The notes under the pieces are model-generated. The model did not search any database, was not told the origin of the DNA, and saw only the letters and a list, made by a program, of their open reading frames with translations. From Chamaecyparis obtusa (Eukaryota > Streptophyta > Pinopsida > Cupressales > Cupressaceae), in the NCBI GenBank assembly GCA_027943335.1, contig BSBK01005650.1:1646501-1710500 (forward strand): a stretch of 64,000 nt of DNA, given 5' to 3'. Each line of letters starts with the position of its first letter. Position 1 is the stretch's first letter. Shown here piece by piece: positions 34,188 to 46,448 of the stretch. The translations under genes and the position numbers were made by a program.

Positions 34188-36712
34188 TAGCTCATCATTT
34201 CCAAACTGGGGTCATGAGATGGCTCCAATCTCTGACTCTGCATAATTGTAGGTTGGGTAGGCCCCTGAGCAACTCTCTCAACAAACTCAACCTCGAAATC
34301 CCTGTGGGGAAGCATTGTAGATAGAGTCTCCACAATCTTCCCTACCAACCTCCGGATAGCACAAGAGCCTCGGATGAGAGTACCCTTAGACACTCTATAA
34401 GAATCCTGTCGTACATCTGCACTTTCAAGTAAATACTCCATAAATGACTTGGTGTAGTAAAAATTATACGTGGAAGCGTCAACATGCTCCCCCGCAATCC
34501 ACAGTTGATCCCTCTGAAAATGTGGCACAGCCAACTGTCCCATACTATCAGCTATGTGAGATGATGAAATAGATTCACCCCCAGCTAAGGGAAGAAAATC
34601 AACCTGAGAGCTTGACTCCACTGGTACTCCTACCTCATCCGAACCAAGAGCTCCCATATCCTGAACATGTGTGTCTGCCACATCATCATGTTCCTCATCA
34701 CCACCCGTAAGAGCAAACTCACCACCAACCACCTCAATGTGCAATCAAACTGGGTTTGGGACTGGTGTGGACCGCAAATGCTCCAACTCCACGGTCACCT
34801 CCTCTAACTGGATCTGCGACTCCTGAAGGGCCCACTAAGTGTCCTCTAAAACCTTAGTAGTCGCTATGAGCTCGTGGGTAAGCTCACTCACCTCCTCTCT
34901 GTCCATCAGTGCCTCATAAGTTGTACTCCCCCACTCCACTAGGTGATCTCGATCGGCTACCATCTGTAGGTAGTTATGTCTCAAAATCTTGACAGCCTCA
35001 TGCAAAGTATGAATCTCTGTCAATGAGAGGTAAGCACCACTAGCCTCATCTGTCATAGGAGCACCCCAACCATAAACAGCCAACAACTGACGAGCGGCGT
35101 CAAAATGCTCGAGAGTAGAAGTAATATCTCTCTCATCAACTTGCAACTGGCTAGTCACATGATGACTCTGCACAACAAGCCTCCTACGAACAACCTCAAA
35201 TGCACTGTCTACACTATGAGAGGAAGCTATATCCAACAAACTCCCCTCAAGATCTCCGTCTCTCTGTGTACTTTCGTCTAAGTACACATCAACAAACTAA
35301 GTACAGGCATCGGACACATCCTCATCTAACCCCAAGGAAGCTGTTGCTGAATCTGACTCAACACAATCTCCAGCTACCTCGTCCTTTGCAACCATCTGAC
35401 AGTCCAGATCCTGAGACACATCTTTATGAGTTACCAAAGAAGTAACCCCGTCTCTAAAAGTGGAAGCCCTAGCTGTAACAAACTCCTGCCACTCATAAGC
35501 TTCCTTATCCTCATCTGTGAGTCCCTGTAACACAGAATCCTAGAACCCACCATCATCATATGACAACGCTGAATCTACAACCAAAGTCAAATATAGAAAG
35601 TCAGAAACACTACAGCACTCATCGTCCTCGCTCTCAGCATCGGAGGTATCTGCAATGCTAGTGTCCACATCATCTATCCGCATCTCCTCTACTAACTCTG
35701 GCTGCAAACACGACTCAATGTCGTCATGTGAATCAACTATACAGTGGCATGAAACTATGTCGCCCAAATCAACTGCAACACTCCCATCCTGAGTGTCGTC
35801 ACTAGAAAGCCCCATGCACACCTCCTCAACACAGGAAGAAACCACTGTCTCTTGTACTGATCCCACACTGCGACTGCTATCATAAATCTCTGAGCTGTCA
35901 GAGCTCATATGCTCCTCGCAGTCATCACCCAACATCTCATAGGGGGTGTCATCTCTAATGCAACTCACAACATCCTCAAAAGTGTCATCAGATGTGTCTA
36001 TACTATCAGCTCCCACATCTCCTACTGAAATCTCATTTGTGGGCATGTGTCTCTGCACACATGACTCAATGTCAAGTTGTGCACCAATAATGCTAGAGCA
36101 CGAACTGTCATCAACTGACCCTGCTGTAATGCCCAGATCACCAACCTCACCACTGGGAGACTCCGTACATGCCTCGGTCCTATCGGAGGAAGCAATTGCC
36201 TCTTGAACAAGAGCAACACTACTACAGCTGACATAAACATCTTCAATAATAACTCCCTCCATGAAAGAGTCTGAACACTCAATGATAACTGCAACATCAG
36301 CTGACTTTGTACAATCTGTAGTGACTGCTCTGGGAGCCTCAACCTGGTGATGCTCAGCGTTGCTGTCAACCAGTGGCACTGTAACACCCACTGGCTCCTG
36401 TGCAATATATCCATCTCCACCACTGCGGATGGGAATAGCAGGTGCTGAACTAGATGTAGGAACATCAGCATCATGGACTACTATCGGAGAAAACTCCAAC
36501 CTTCTCCCCTGCAAACTCGATGTCGGCCTTCTAAAGGCACAGACCATATATCTCGTTGCCCTGTCTACTGTAATTGGATTCGACAAACTCTTTGCTAATC
36601 TCTGCTGATGCAGTCTAAGTCTCTCCACGCTTTCTACTAAATCATTTAATTCCTCTTTATTTCCCTTACTGCTATGATGACTTCCGGAACTGGATCTCCT
36701 GTATTTATCCAT
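34184..36712 (-). pseudogene. Element 5 long ORF, 843 codons, unknown function
   Basis: One uninterrupted frame except for four nonsense codons (near 35540, 35290, 34834 and 34746). All are TAG or TGA, the outcome of C-to-T change at CAG or CGA codons. The N-terminus is a basic, Ser-rich start (MDKYRRSSSGSHHSSKGNK) and a short helix (ELNDLVESVERLRLHQQRLA). About 380 residues of acidic, Ser/Asp/Glu/Val/Cys-rich sequence with recurring short D-x-S-C-type patterns follow. Next is a helical, probably coiled-coil part (about 35287-34780), then a folded-looking C-terminal stretch (MEYLLESADVRQDSYRVSKG). No retroviral enzyme, zinc knuckle or transposase motif. The start codon is about 85 bp after the PBS, the usual place of gag. 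Confidence 0.7.
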
Positions 36713-36796
36713 GGCTAGAGAAAATAGAAGTGCTAATCACTTTAAAAAACTTTTGAATAAAAATGAGTCCAAACCCCACAGGATGGCAGGAAAATA

Positions 36797-36808
36797 GCTC
36801 TGATACCA
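36797..36808 (-). promoter_or_regulatory. Element 5 primer binding site (tRNA-iMet)
   Basis: TGGTATCAGAGC on the minus strand, one base from the 5' LTR edge at 36810. The 15-nt leader motif CCTGCCATCCTGTGG follows at 36790-36776, six bases away, as in element 1. Confidence 0.9.
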
Positions 36809-36809
36809 C

Positions 36810-38215
36810 TGTGAAGAACCCTGGCTGGCTCTTCTGAATCCACTTAATTTGAATTTAAAATATTTGCAAACATTTGTTCAAACTTACTTTAATTTGCAAT
36901 TTGAAAATAACTTCCTCCAATTCAGATATTAAACTAAAACAATACGAAACTCTGCATAAATTCTATTACACATCCAATTTACACATTTATTACACTGGCT
37001 GCAATTTGTATAAATTTCAGAATTAATTAACATGAAAATAAATGGCACCTTTAATAACTTAATACTTGACGCCACTGGCTGGAAATCAAAACGCAGCCTA
37101 TATCATATTCATGTGCTGCCAAAGGATGACGTCAACCTCTTTAACCTGTCTGTTGCTTGCAATTGTTTGAAACATAGCTCCAGAATGATCAAACCTACCT
37201 CACATGAATGAGACAATACACCAGCAAGCTGAAACTCTCTGCAGATCCGTACGGCACCAGAATTAAGACTGTACGGCTAGCATTAATTACCACTGTAACT
37301 TCCATTCAACACACAACATGCTAAAGGAAAAATGCAGCTTCCAAAGACTATTGCAAATTCGTTCATACAAATTTAGATTCTCGGTAAACACTCCCAAATA
37401 AATCCAGTGTACATCAGCACTGGATTAAAATTCAGAATCAGTTTTACAGTTGCAAAATTTACCATCAACCTGTAATGGCTCAAATTGCTAGAAGAGGAAT
37501 CAGTCCTCAAAACCCTAGCTGGGTAGTCTCTCTCCAAACTTCAATAAAATCATAATTCAACAATGGATGATTTTCCTTTCACAAAGCATTGTTTTTATAA
37601 TTCAAAAGTGTCTTCTCTCACACACTTTTCACTTAAAACACTTCTTATACTTAGGCACATATTGAATAATATAATTTATTAATTCATTTGGCTCCGAAAA
37701 AGGCCTTTTCACCAATATCATGAAATTATGACACGCAAGGTCCTTATTTCTTGTGCCCAAGATTTAAAACTATTCATCCTGGTTCCAACGAGCTATAACA
37801 CTAAGGTATCCAACATATAATACCAACAAAAATGACAACTTTAGCAAATTTAATTAAATAATAATAATAAACCACCCGTCTTGCGAAAACAACTGAAGAA
37901 GCGTTCGAATCAAAATCTGTCTGCACAGGATTGATCCAGATGATGAAAGATGATGAATGAACTTGATGGGGTGATTTACTAAAAATAGACGCTCTCTCCA
38001 AGATTCTTGGAGCCCAAACTGGAAGTCAGAAATGAAAACCGAGAGCATCATTCAACTCCTCTAACTCATCTGAGCTCATCGGAACTATCCATTGACTTAC
38101 TATAAATAGTAAGTTCACACCAATGACCCTCTAAACACCTCGCCAGACCACGAGGATCACAATAATGACCTGGCACCATCAGATCAATGACCTACAAAAA
38201 AATGGGGACATTACA
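36810..38215 (-). repeat. Element 5 5' LTR
   Basis: 1406 bp, nearly identical to 32170-33570 in layout with scattered substitutions. U3 starts TGTAATGTCCCC at 38215. The palindrome ACTTACTATAAATAGTAAGT is at 38095-38114. The LTR's inner edge reads GGGTTCTTCACA. Confidence 0.92.
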
Positions 38216-38255
38216 TGGATAGACCGAGATAGTGAACAAATGGCTGGAACAGGAA
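38216..38255 (+). pseudogene. Element 4 integrase, continuation
   Basis: Reads (stop)-TEIVNKWLEQ, directly continuing the integrase TNGQ block before element 5. The first codon is TAG because of a C-to-T change in the duplicated target bases. Similarity to gypsy integrase ends after WLEQ. Confidence 0.8.
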
Positions 38256-38760
38256 GGACAAAACCCCTTTTGTTCATGTGATTTAGATGCCAACCTGATC
38301 GCATACACATAGCAAGCTCACCCAGAGTTTGATGTTGTGCTTAAACATTGGTATTGCTGAAACATGGTGGATATTTCTCAAGAGCAAGATATGTAGTTTT
38401 AGGTGTTTTGAAGAGGATGTGCTACAGTTGTTTGGAGTTTAGAAGTCTGAGATTGTGGAGTACAAATATGCATATGACTGGAATTTTGCAAGTGACGGAG
38501 GGTGTTCCAATCACGTTGTAGTTGGAAGAACATTTTGCACCATATTTGGTCGACATTGTTCAAGCCAGTAAATTAGTGTGATCGTTGGAGAAGGAACACA
38601 TTTCATGTGGTGGGTGTGCCGTGTGGGAAACCTGTAGTGGCAACAAATCATTGTTCACGTGACCTCCCGGGAAATATACACAACAGCAACAGCCTCAACC
38701 TCTGTTCTGTCTTCATCGACTCCAATCCTTCTTCTTGTGATCTAACGTTTATCTACTAGG
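38256..38760. other. Unassigned sequence after the element 4 break
   Basis: No frame of family character. The break to non-gypsy sequence is abrupt. I could not tell whether this is more of the hAT element, host intron or another repeat. Confidence 0.4.
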
Positions 38761-39469
38761 TGTCGGTAGTTTGTTATATTTCCTTCTGTATTTGAATGCT
38801 ATTTACTATGTGTTGTTGTCATTGAAGAATCTAAAATCTGAGTTCCATAGTGAAGGGTATCTCTGTGTTATTTGGTTCTGCATGTTTCCAATTAAATTCA
38901 ATACTGTATCTAGGCATCACATGGATATTGCAGTTGTTTCCTTTGTTCTTTTGATTTGATAAAACTTAGTTCTATTTCCTGTCATAAAATGTGAATTTGA
39001 AAACAACTTTCCCAAATCTGTATTTCAAATAATAGATTGCAGAATTGTGCAAATTCAGCAGGGAAAACATTCAACAGGGGTCTAGAATTGTAGACTGTTC
39101 AGAGATTTCTCATTTCATCTTATAGTTTTAGAATTGGAAAAAAGTTTTCATCAAAAATTTAGGTGAGGAATTCAGCAGGGATATTTTAATATCCTCCCTA
39201 AAAAATAGGAACTGCAACCAAAGTCTCCAGATTGATCTCGGAGGACCCCTAATGTGTTTTAGTCAACTCCTAGTCAATCCCTAAAAAGTAGGAGTCCCTC
39301 CTAAAATTTAGGAGACTATCCCAAACTGCCCAAAATGGCTTGTAAAGCCCCTGCGTAGCTCCACAAACCTCTGAATGGGTCTCCTATGCACTTTGCTGAC
39401 TTACAAGAACCTCTGATTATAGGCCAACCTTTTCTATAGTCCGCACTACCTAAGGAAGGGGACATTACA
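38760..39469 (-). repeat. LTR-like segment with a GGGGACATTACA edge
   Basis: The right edge at 39469 is the inverted TGTAATGTCCCC LTR start. A possible inner end is TGTCGGTAG at 38760, but no PBS lies next to it. It could be a solo or truncated minus-strand LTR; no target duplication was found. Confidence 0.4.
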
Positions 39470-39714
39470 CTATATTTGTCAAAATAGGCTGCAAAGTTAT
39501 CTCCATTATGATTTTGTCCTTCCTTTGGTTGTTCTTTTTCTCTTTGTAATAACAAGCTGGAAAGGCTAGATGTGGAACCAATCACGATTCTGTTAGTTGC
39601 AATAGCACTCCCTTCAACTTTAGGGGTTTGAAATAGCCTTGGAATATTGAGATTTTGCATTCCTTGCAATAATTGTGGTATGAGATTTATCATTTGTTGT
39701 TGGCCCTGACTCAT
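39470..39714 (-). pseudogene. Short gag-like frame between two LTR-type edges
   Basis: A frame from ATG 39714 (MSQGQQQMINLIPQLLQGMQ) runs about 80 codons of Gln/Asn-rich sequence and then straight into the LTR-like segment at 39469. On its other side TGTAATGTCTCT starts at 39739, so the 269-bp stretch lies between outward-facing LTR-type edges. The composition resembles a Gag N-terminus, but there is no diagnostic domain. Confidence 0.3.
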
Positions 39715-39738
39715 ACTGACAATTGTATTATACTGGAT

Positions 39739-42700
39739 TGTAATGTCTCTAGTCAGTTACATATATGAAGTGCTTCCCTGTATCATGTTTAAACAACAAT
39801 TTTAGAGGATTTTATGATTGTGCATAAGTCAGTTCTTGTGAGGTTATCATTAATAATAGCTTAGATATATATATTTGAATTGGTTAAAGAAGATCTCATT
39901 GAGTCTATTGGCAGGACTCTGGCTCATAGTCCAAAGCTCCTCCTTGGTCACTTTCATGAGGGACTGCTTAACCTTATTTTCAATCATGTCAGTCATTTGG
40001 AAGACACTGTAGTGGGGTCCCATGACTTGATTGGTTTAAGCCCAAGAAGGAAATTTCCTCTATTGCCTTAGCCATCAGCCCTACCCTCTTACCTACCTAG
40101 TTTCATTCCCAAAATGCTGAGATTGAATGTATCTCTATTAATTTTGACATTGATTATGATCTGTTTTGTAAGTTATTGTTTGGAACTTAAGTCACTGATG
40201 TAAGTGCTTATTCATGTGGTTAGATTTATTATATTAATTCCTGCTGATGGTATACACTTTTATGATTCAATAGAATGAGAAAAAACACACTTACCTGTAT
40301 TACTTGCACTACTGTAACAATCTGTTTTCGGCACTATGGTGCTTACGTAGGGTCCCTTACTGATATCCTAATGGCTCTGACGGTTCTTCCACCACTTCCA
40401 TTGTGTGCTAACTTCCTTGGCCTTTAGTCATGGTAATGTTCCTTCCGACAAAGCTCAGTAAACCCGTAGGTGACGGTATGACTTGTCTTGCTCGTTTGGG
40501 GTTGCGTCAGTGACCTCTTGGAGTATCTGCTTCTACGTCTCCTTAATACTCCTCCCGTATTCAAATGTTATTACTATCGTATTTCAATGTTATTTTTTCC
40601 ATGCCATTCCAACGTTATTTTCCCTTGTTAAATATTTGGGATTTTGAACAGACGTGATGTTTATTAACTGGCTCGTTTTACATACGGAGTTTAAACGTGT
40701 TCGATGTTAATATTAATAAAACAATTTATATGTTAAAAACATTATATAAATGATATATTTTATATATAGATGATTAATATTTTATTTGTATATTTATTGA
40801 TTAATTAATATTCATATATTTTATTTAGTATTAATTTGATATTAATTAATAATTAATATTTGATTCTATTGTATATAAATGATCAATATATTTTATTTAT
40901 TGATTAATTATCAATATTAATATTCATATATCTTATTTAGTATTGATAATTAATATTTCTATTATGTATAAATTATTTATTGATTAATTATCAATATTAA
41001 TATTCATATATTTTATTTAATATTAATATTGATATTAATTAATAGTCAGTGATTTATTTTATTGATGATTAATATTTTATTGACTGTTTTGATCAATTTC
41101 CATAAAATATTATTGTACATGCATTAATGGGGTCATGACATGGATCTATGTCTTCTCTTCATCCATCTAGACCTTCTTACTTATTTCCCCCAGTTGTACT
41201 GATTCTATTTATTTACCTCGTTTTTGCAAATTTCTTTCCTCTGATAAAATTTGATTTCTTTTTTACTAAGCTCCATTGAAAATTAGCTTTAACCTTGCAA
41301 TCTGGCAAAATCAAAGCTTTGGTACCATTATAATATTTCTTTCTAATATTATTTGTAAACCCTACAATTTTTTGAATTTCCTTTTTTTGCAATAATAAAC
41401 GCTGCAAATATTGAACAACAATACAATATCAATATTTAAAAATTAATACTAAAACCTTTGCACAACAATTATTAATGTATTGCAGTAGGTTGACTATTTG
41501 TTAATACTGATGCAAATTATAGCAGAAAAATCCTTATTTACTGTTCAAAATAACTCAGATGAATAGAAAACAATCAATTTCAATTCTTGAATTACTTTTA
41601 GCAGCATCAAATACAAAGTACAAATTCATAACTTTCAAACCCTTATAAAGGACCATAACAACAAACTAATTTCAGACCATATAACCAGAGTTGAAAAATT
41701 CGGACTCCACAATAGCTCGGCTGGCCTAAAAAATTTAAAAACTTGGGACTCGCCAAATTCTCGGCTAAAAATTAAACACATTTATTGAACATTTGAAAAT
41801 ATATAATTTCTTAAAATATTCTTTAAAAACACACACATACACCAAATTTGTATAATATATACTGATTTGAGATTTCCATTATATATAAATCAAAGTTTTG
41901 AGTTAAATGCAGAGCAATTAGAATTTAGCATAGATTCAAGTCTGAAACAAATCTGAAATCTGAAAGTTTGAAACAGAATCTGAAATGCCATTTTCGTGCC
42001 ATGCCCTAGGTCGTGAATAGAAGAAATGGCATAGAAAACAAGCTCCGTCTGCAAAATGCATAAAAAAATTTGCATTTCCACTTTATAGCCTTTTTACCTT
42101 TTTGGTTGACTCTGATTTTGACAGCTTTTTTTGTGATTTTTCGCCCAAAAAATTGCTGTGGTTTTTTAAATATATCATCCACGATATATTTGGTGATAAT
42201 ATTGCTGCAAATATTGACTCGCAATATCTGTGATATTATGCCGATTTTTTCAATTTCAACTATGCATATAACCTTTGAATGCATGCCCAGAAATGGTATG
42301 ACTACTGCTAGGAATGGTATGAAGACAGTAGAAACAAAATGTAGTCTTTGTTATTGTTGGGCGCAGTTGGGAAAGGACATGACATGATTATCATTGGTAC
42401 AAAAACCTCTAACAATGTGGCTACCCACAGATTCGTATGGCATAGGTTCACAAACAACAACAAATTTAACTGCTGTGCAACATTAGATGCAAAATTGCAA
42501 CAGCCACAATCTTCCTCAATGCTCCTTCCAAATTGCAAATTGAATTAATTACCAACTTTTTAGCATAAATGTGATTCTTGGATGAAATCACCTTAAAGGA
42601 CTGAGGGTCTTTAGCATTCAATTCTCACTAGGAATTCCAAGGGTTTTCATCCTCCAATGAGAATATAAGCACTAGTGCTCAAGCTCTGAGAAAAGGGTTT

Positions 42701-43766
42701 GATTTAAATAACGATGGATGATTTTCCTTGAGCAATTCTTTCCCTCTTATAAGTTTTTTTTGTCCCCTTTCATTTGAATTTTCTTTTCCCGCTGAAAAAT
42801 CCCTCCAGAAGTGTTGAAAAATGCTTTTTTCGAAATAAAATATTTCATAAGGCCTTATAATCTTCCATTCAGACAAGTATTGTAAAGTAACCTGATATTA
42901 TATTGCTCTCTCAAGACATATTTAGATTATTTTGTTTATGAAAGGGCATCCTCAAAGGCGAGACCTTTATTGATCACCATAGATTCAATTTCATGTCTGT
43001 TCACTTGTTTTGGTACAGAAGCATCAGTAGTCCATTGGAATGTTCAGCTTTCTTTTGCATACATAACTCGGTGTATACAGTTATACTCTATGTTACCCCA
43101 CATTTTGGGGACAAGGTAGAGTGGGGATAGGGGAATGCGTTTCAGAGACAGGGACAGAAGGGAGCCATTTTTAGGGGATGGCAGGGATGGCTATGAAAAT
43201 ATAGAAAATATCAAATATTCATACAAGGCATGCACAATGAAATTTCAAATTTCTTTATACTGTTGGAGTATAGTAGGCATCTAGGCTTTTATTCCCTTGG
43301 ATTAGTGAGCCCTCAGATAAACCACCTAGTGAACCACCCTATTTTGTATTGCGTCATCAAGAGGGCCTAGTATCGAGTCACTTGGATCACGTGTGCAATT
43401 CTGGATTGCCATATTCTTGGTGCCCCTACTAATCTATGGGGACATTAAACTTCTTTCTATTCACCTCCTTTTGATACCTGTGTGTGACTTTCTTTTAGCC
43501 TGCCTACAACATCGTGTTCACACCACATTCTTGGTGAACCTGACATGAAACAACTTCTTTTTGTTAACCACCACCTTGGATAGTTGTTCCTAAGTGTGAC
43601 TTAATGATTCAGTGTACTATCTAGCTTGCCTATATAATTGTGTTTACACCATATCATTTTATGTACCTAATGTGAATCTTCCCCCATAGGCATCTCAATC
43701 TGCGACTATAGTATATAAAACTAGTATGAGCTCTGGTGACGCCTCTACCGGAAGAAGCTACTGATG
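39739..43766. other. Repeat-derived intronic DNA, no gene seen
   Basis: Begins with an LTR-type TGTAATGTCTCT. About 40300-40620 is GC-richer and LTR-like but without edges. About 40700-41100 is an AT-rich array of degenerate TTAATATTCATATATTTTATTTAGTATTAAT-like units. Segments near 41690-41775 (CTCGGCTGGCC, CTCGCCAAATTCTCGGC) and 43080-43180 (CAGAGACAGGGACAG, GGGATGGCAGGGATGG) resemble terminal parts of non-autonomous DNA transposons without provable ends. Confidence 0.4.
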
Positions 43767-45325
43767 TGTCATGTCCCCATTTTGGCTGACCTCGTTTAGC
43801 GTGCCGGATTTGCCTATCCCCGACTCTCGTAGGCAAATGGTGGAGAGAGAGAGTCATTTTTGCAGATCAGATGGTTATATTGGCTTTTGGAGAAGTTTAA
43901 GAGGTTATATTTTATTATTATAAGTTATCGGGGCCTACATGTTCTAATTTTAAGTTGAGTTGCACTTTTTGATTTATAATATTATTTTATTATAAAAAGT
44001 GCTTTTTAATGAGATTTTATAAAGGAGAGTTCTAGAAGTTCCAGGAAAAGTGAATAAATAGAGGGCTAGGCCTCTCATTTGGACATGCTTGTTTATAATA
44101 TCTCTTCTACTTCTTCATTGTGAAGACATTTGTGGGTTTTGGATCTGCAAATCATTATTCAGTCTTTGGGAACGAATCACTCCCTTGGATTGGCAACTTT
44201 GAGGGTGTGAAAGATCACTTGAATTGTTGCAATTGAGGAGTTGGTATTCAGCCATCTCACTTGGACTTCATAGAGATTCAGTTTGGAGGGTTTATTTGGA
44301 TTGGAATAAGGGTTTCAGTTGTGCCCTAGCAGCGGTGGATCAATTGACAAGGGTTTGAAGACGAATTTGACATATTTTTCAGACTGCCAGTTCAGGGTTT
44401 GGACCCACGTTTTTGCTCATACCTCCTAATTGGCTTGGCGGATGATTTTAATATTTTAGAGGGTTATGCAACAACCCTAGGCGCCCCTTTTTATCACAAT
44501 TTGGGGACTCAAAACCCTGGGATTTATTTTATAGAGCTGACGCCCTAGCTGTGCTGTACGGCCCTGCCATACAGTGACGTCATCAGAATTTTGTGAGTTT
44601 GTTTGGGGCGGATTCAGGGGTCTTCAACAGCGTACAGCACCATCAAACCGTGGTCTTCATCAAGGGCATCAATACCAGGTTTTTGCATTGTAACACATGT
44701 CAAAATTTATGTGAAAATGTTGTCATACATTCACTGTTATTACATATTCAGATTTGGCAATTAGAACAGTCCAGATTTTGTTGTATTGTTATTGGATATT
44801 GTCATTGCATAGATAAGGGTTTGATTTAAGCAAATTGCATAGATATGACAGTCATGTCAATCTGATATAATAGAACAATCATATGTTGGTCAATACAATT
44901 CAGTCCATATATGCACAGTCCCTCATTGTAATCAGTTCTATTTGCTGTTATAAATCAGAATAGCCTACATTTGAAAGGGTTTCATTTGATGCACATGTGT
45001 TGTAATGACAGTCCATGAGATCTGATATTGTAATCAGTCATAGGTATAAGTGCAGTCCATGCCATATTTAATATTCAATCTGCTGTCATAAAATCAGAAT
45101 TGCATTGGACTTCATATTTGAGTTTCATATTGTCGTCTATCCATTAGATTGGTAGTTGTTATAATCTGGAGTTGTTGTTCATACATTATTGGCATCATAT
45201 ATTATGGTTTCGTTGCACAACAATTAGTGATATTGCAGCCCTATTTAGTTACATGCCAACTGTTTGACAAAATTCCTAAGCACGGATTGAGAGTTTTAGT
45301 GATCCTATTGGTAAGGGTCATTACA
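43767..45325 (+). mobile_element. Solo gypsy LTR, target duplication TGATG
   Basis: 1559 bp from TGTCATGTCCCC to GGGTCATTACA, flanked on both sides by TGATG (43762-43766 and 45326-45330). There is no PBS, internal region or second copy. The ends resemble the TGTAATGTCC/GGACATTACA families in this window. Confidence 0.85.
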
Positions 45326-45330
45326 TGATG

Positions 45331-46173
45331 CTTATGCTGATGCTTATGTTCCTGCTCCTACCTACCTTTCCCTAGTATCTTAGTACGTATTTGCAAACAC
45401 AGAATTAAACGAAAGGTGAAGAGGTTCGATTCCAACTATAGTTCTTCTCGCCCTACAATTTTATGGGGCCTGCTAGCCTTAGAATGGTAGGGGGGTTGGG
45501 TGGGAACTATAGGCGGCTCGATAGTTCGCTTCAAATATTCAAACTCTTCCTTTTGTCAAAATATAAATGCCTTGTCTTGTCCCATCCCTGTATCCCCGGG
45601 ACTTTTTGGTGATGGGGACAGTCCCATTTTGGTTGGGGAGGTGTCCCTGGGTATAATAGGCTATACTGCTATGTTCGATTTTGTGCTTTCCATATAAGTT
45701 ATAAAATAGTGACTAACTCTATGCATGTTTACTAATTGTTTTGAACAATTGGTCTCCAACTACTAAATTCTCCATAATTATTTGTGTTTTGCTTGTCTCA
45801 TTGCTCATTTTGCATCAATAACTCACACAACATTAGGAATTTAGATTATATTGAACTTCCCTAATTATTAATTACTGTAACATTTGTTTTGGTTTTCTTT
45901 TTCTTTTTTATCACGTGGTGATACAATTGTGATGTTTGCCACTCAAGCTCTTTTTTGAGTGAAGGGCACTCATTGGAAGGAAATTTGTTTTGCCTGCACT
46001 AATATTGTGGAGGATGATAAATTGGACGAGGATAGTTAGTATTGAGTAGTTACTCATTTTTCTACAAAGGTTATTGCTAACAATTTCATTATGCTAAGCA
46101 TATTTATTGATAAATGTGATTATTGTCTAAAGCATTACAAGATTCCTTTCTTAATAAAAGACTTGTTTCTCAG
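45331..46173. other. Intron 2 end, no gene seen
   Basis: Includes a short segment (about 45590-45670) with GGGGACAG/GTGTCCCTGGG repeats suggestive of a DNA-transposon remnant. Ends in the splice acceptor CTTGTTTCTCAG. Confidence 0.4.
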
Positions 46174-46279
46174 GCACTGGTGGCCCTTGCGAAGGAAGTC
46201 GCAAAAAATGGTGCGAAATTTGATTCACGGAAGATTAATGGACGATATGTACATTCACACCTTGTAGTAAGACTAGAAG
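46174..46279 (+). CDS. PTST2/3-like gene, exon
   Basis: 106 bases, entering in phase 0 and leaving in phase 1 at GAAG/GTTGCC. The peptide begins ALVALAKEVAKNG and includes FDSRKINGRYVHSHL and VVRLE. In PTST2/PTST3 a very similar 'SRKI(N/S)G(K/R)Y' block follows the coiled coil. Two other GT donors nearby (46265, 46268) leave phase 0 and would put a stop in the next exon, so the 46279 boundary is preferred. Acceptor CTTGTTTCTCAG is strong. The intron to the next exon is only 176 bp, in contrast to its neighbours. Confidence 0.85.
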
Positions 46280-46448
46280 GTTGCCTCACTATTCTATGCA
46301 TAAACATGAAAATTCAAAAATATCATTTTTCCTGTGGCAACTTGAGATATATTGGGAAATTTTGAAATTTTACTAACTGATAACTTAAAGCAGTTTCCAA
46401 GTATCCCTAGGTTATGTTCGTTATTACTTTATCTTTTGTTTAAATTTG

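Larger units (their letters stand above)
32170..38215 (-). mobile_element. Element 5: non-autonomous LTR element with unknown long ORF
   Basis: LTRs 32170-33570 and 36810-38215, PBS 36797-36808, purine tract and hairpin beside the 3' LTR, target duplication TGGAC/TGGAT (32165-32169, 38216-38220) in the integrase gene of element 4. The two halves of that gene continue across it. The 3.2-kb interior has no gag, protease, RT or integrase, only an 843-codon frame and a shorter overlapping one. PBS leader and 3' hairpin match the chromovirus elements 1 and 2, which suggests mobilisation by a related autonomous gypsy. Confidence 0.92.
27340..38255 (+). mobile_element. Element 4: Ty3/gypsy, 3' truncated, carrying element 5
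   Basis: 5' LTR 27340-28206, PBS 28208-28219, gag, protease, RT, RNase H and integrase on the + strand. Integrase is interrupted at 32169 by element 5 and resumes at 38216. Homology ends near 38250, a few codons after the catalytic Glu region (TEIVNKWLEQ); the integrase C-terminus and the 3' LTR are missing. Many stops, at least two frameshifts and a 146-bp internal duplication show long decay. It landed in a hAT transposase gene. Confidence 0.88.
17852..46173 (+). other. Intron 2 of the PTST-like gene, about 28.3 kb, GT-AG
   Basis: Donor GTATTC at 17852, acceptor TTGTTTCTCAG ending at 46173. It contains elements 3, 4 and 5, a hAT fragment, LTR scraps and a solo LTR. The part 17852-18400, immediately left of element 3, holds no supported gene; a minus-strand open stretch at 18120-18409 could be a captured fragment but was not recognised. 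Confidence 0.7.

Noticed and set aside
41690..41775. Segment resembling the TIR region of the 3594-4843 transposon
   Set aside because: Only short CTCGGC/CGCCAAATTC-like words are shared; no inverted ends or target duplication could be shown.
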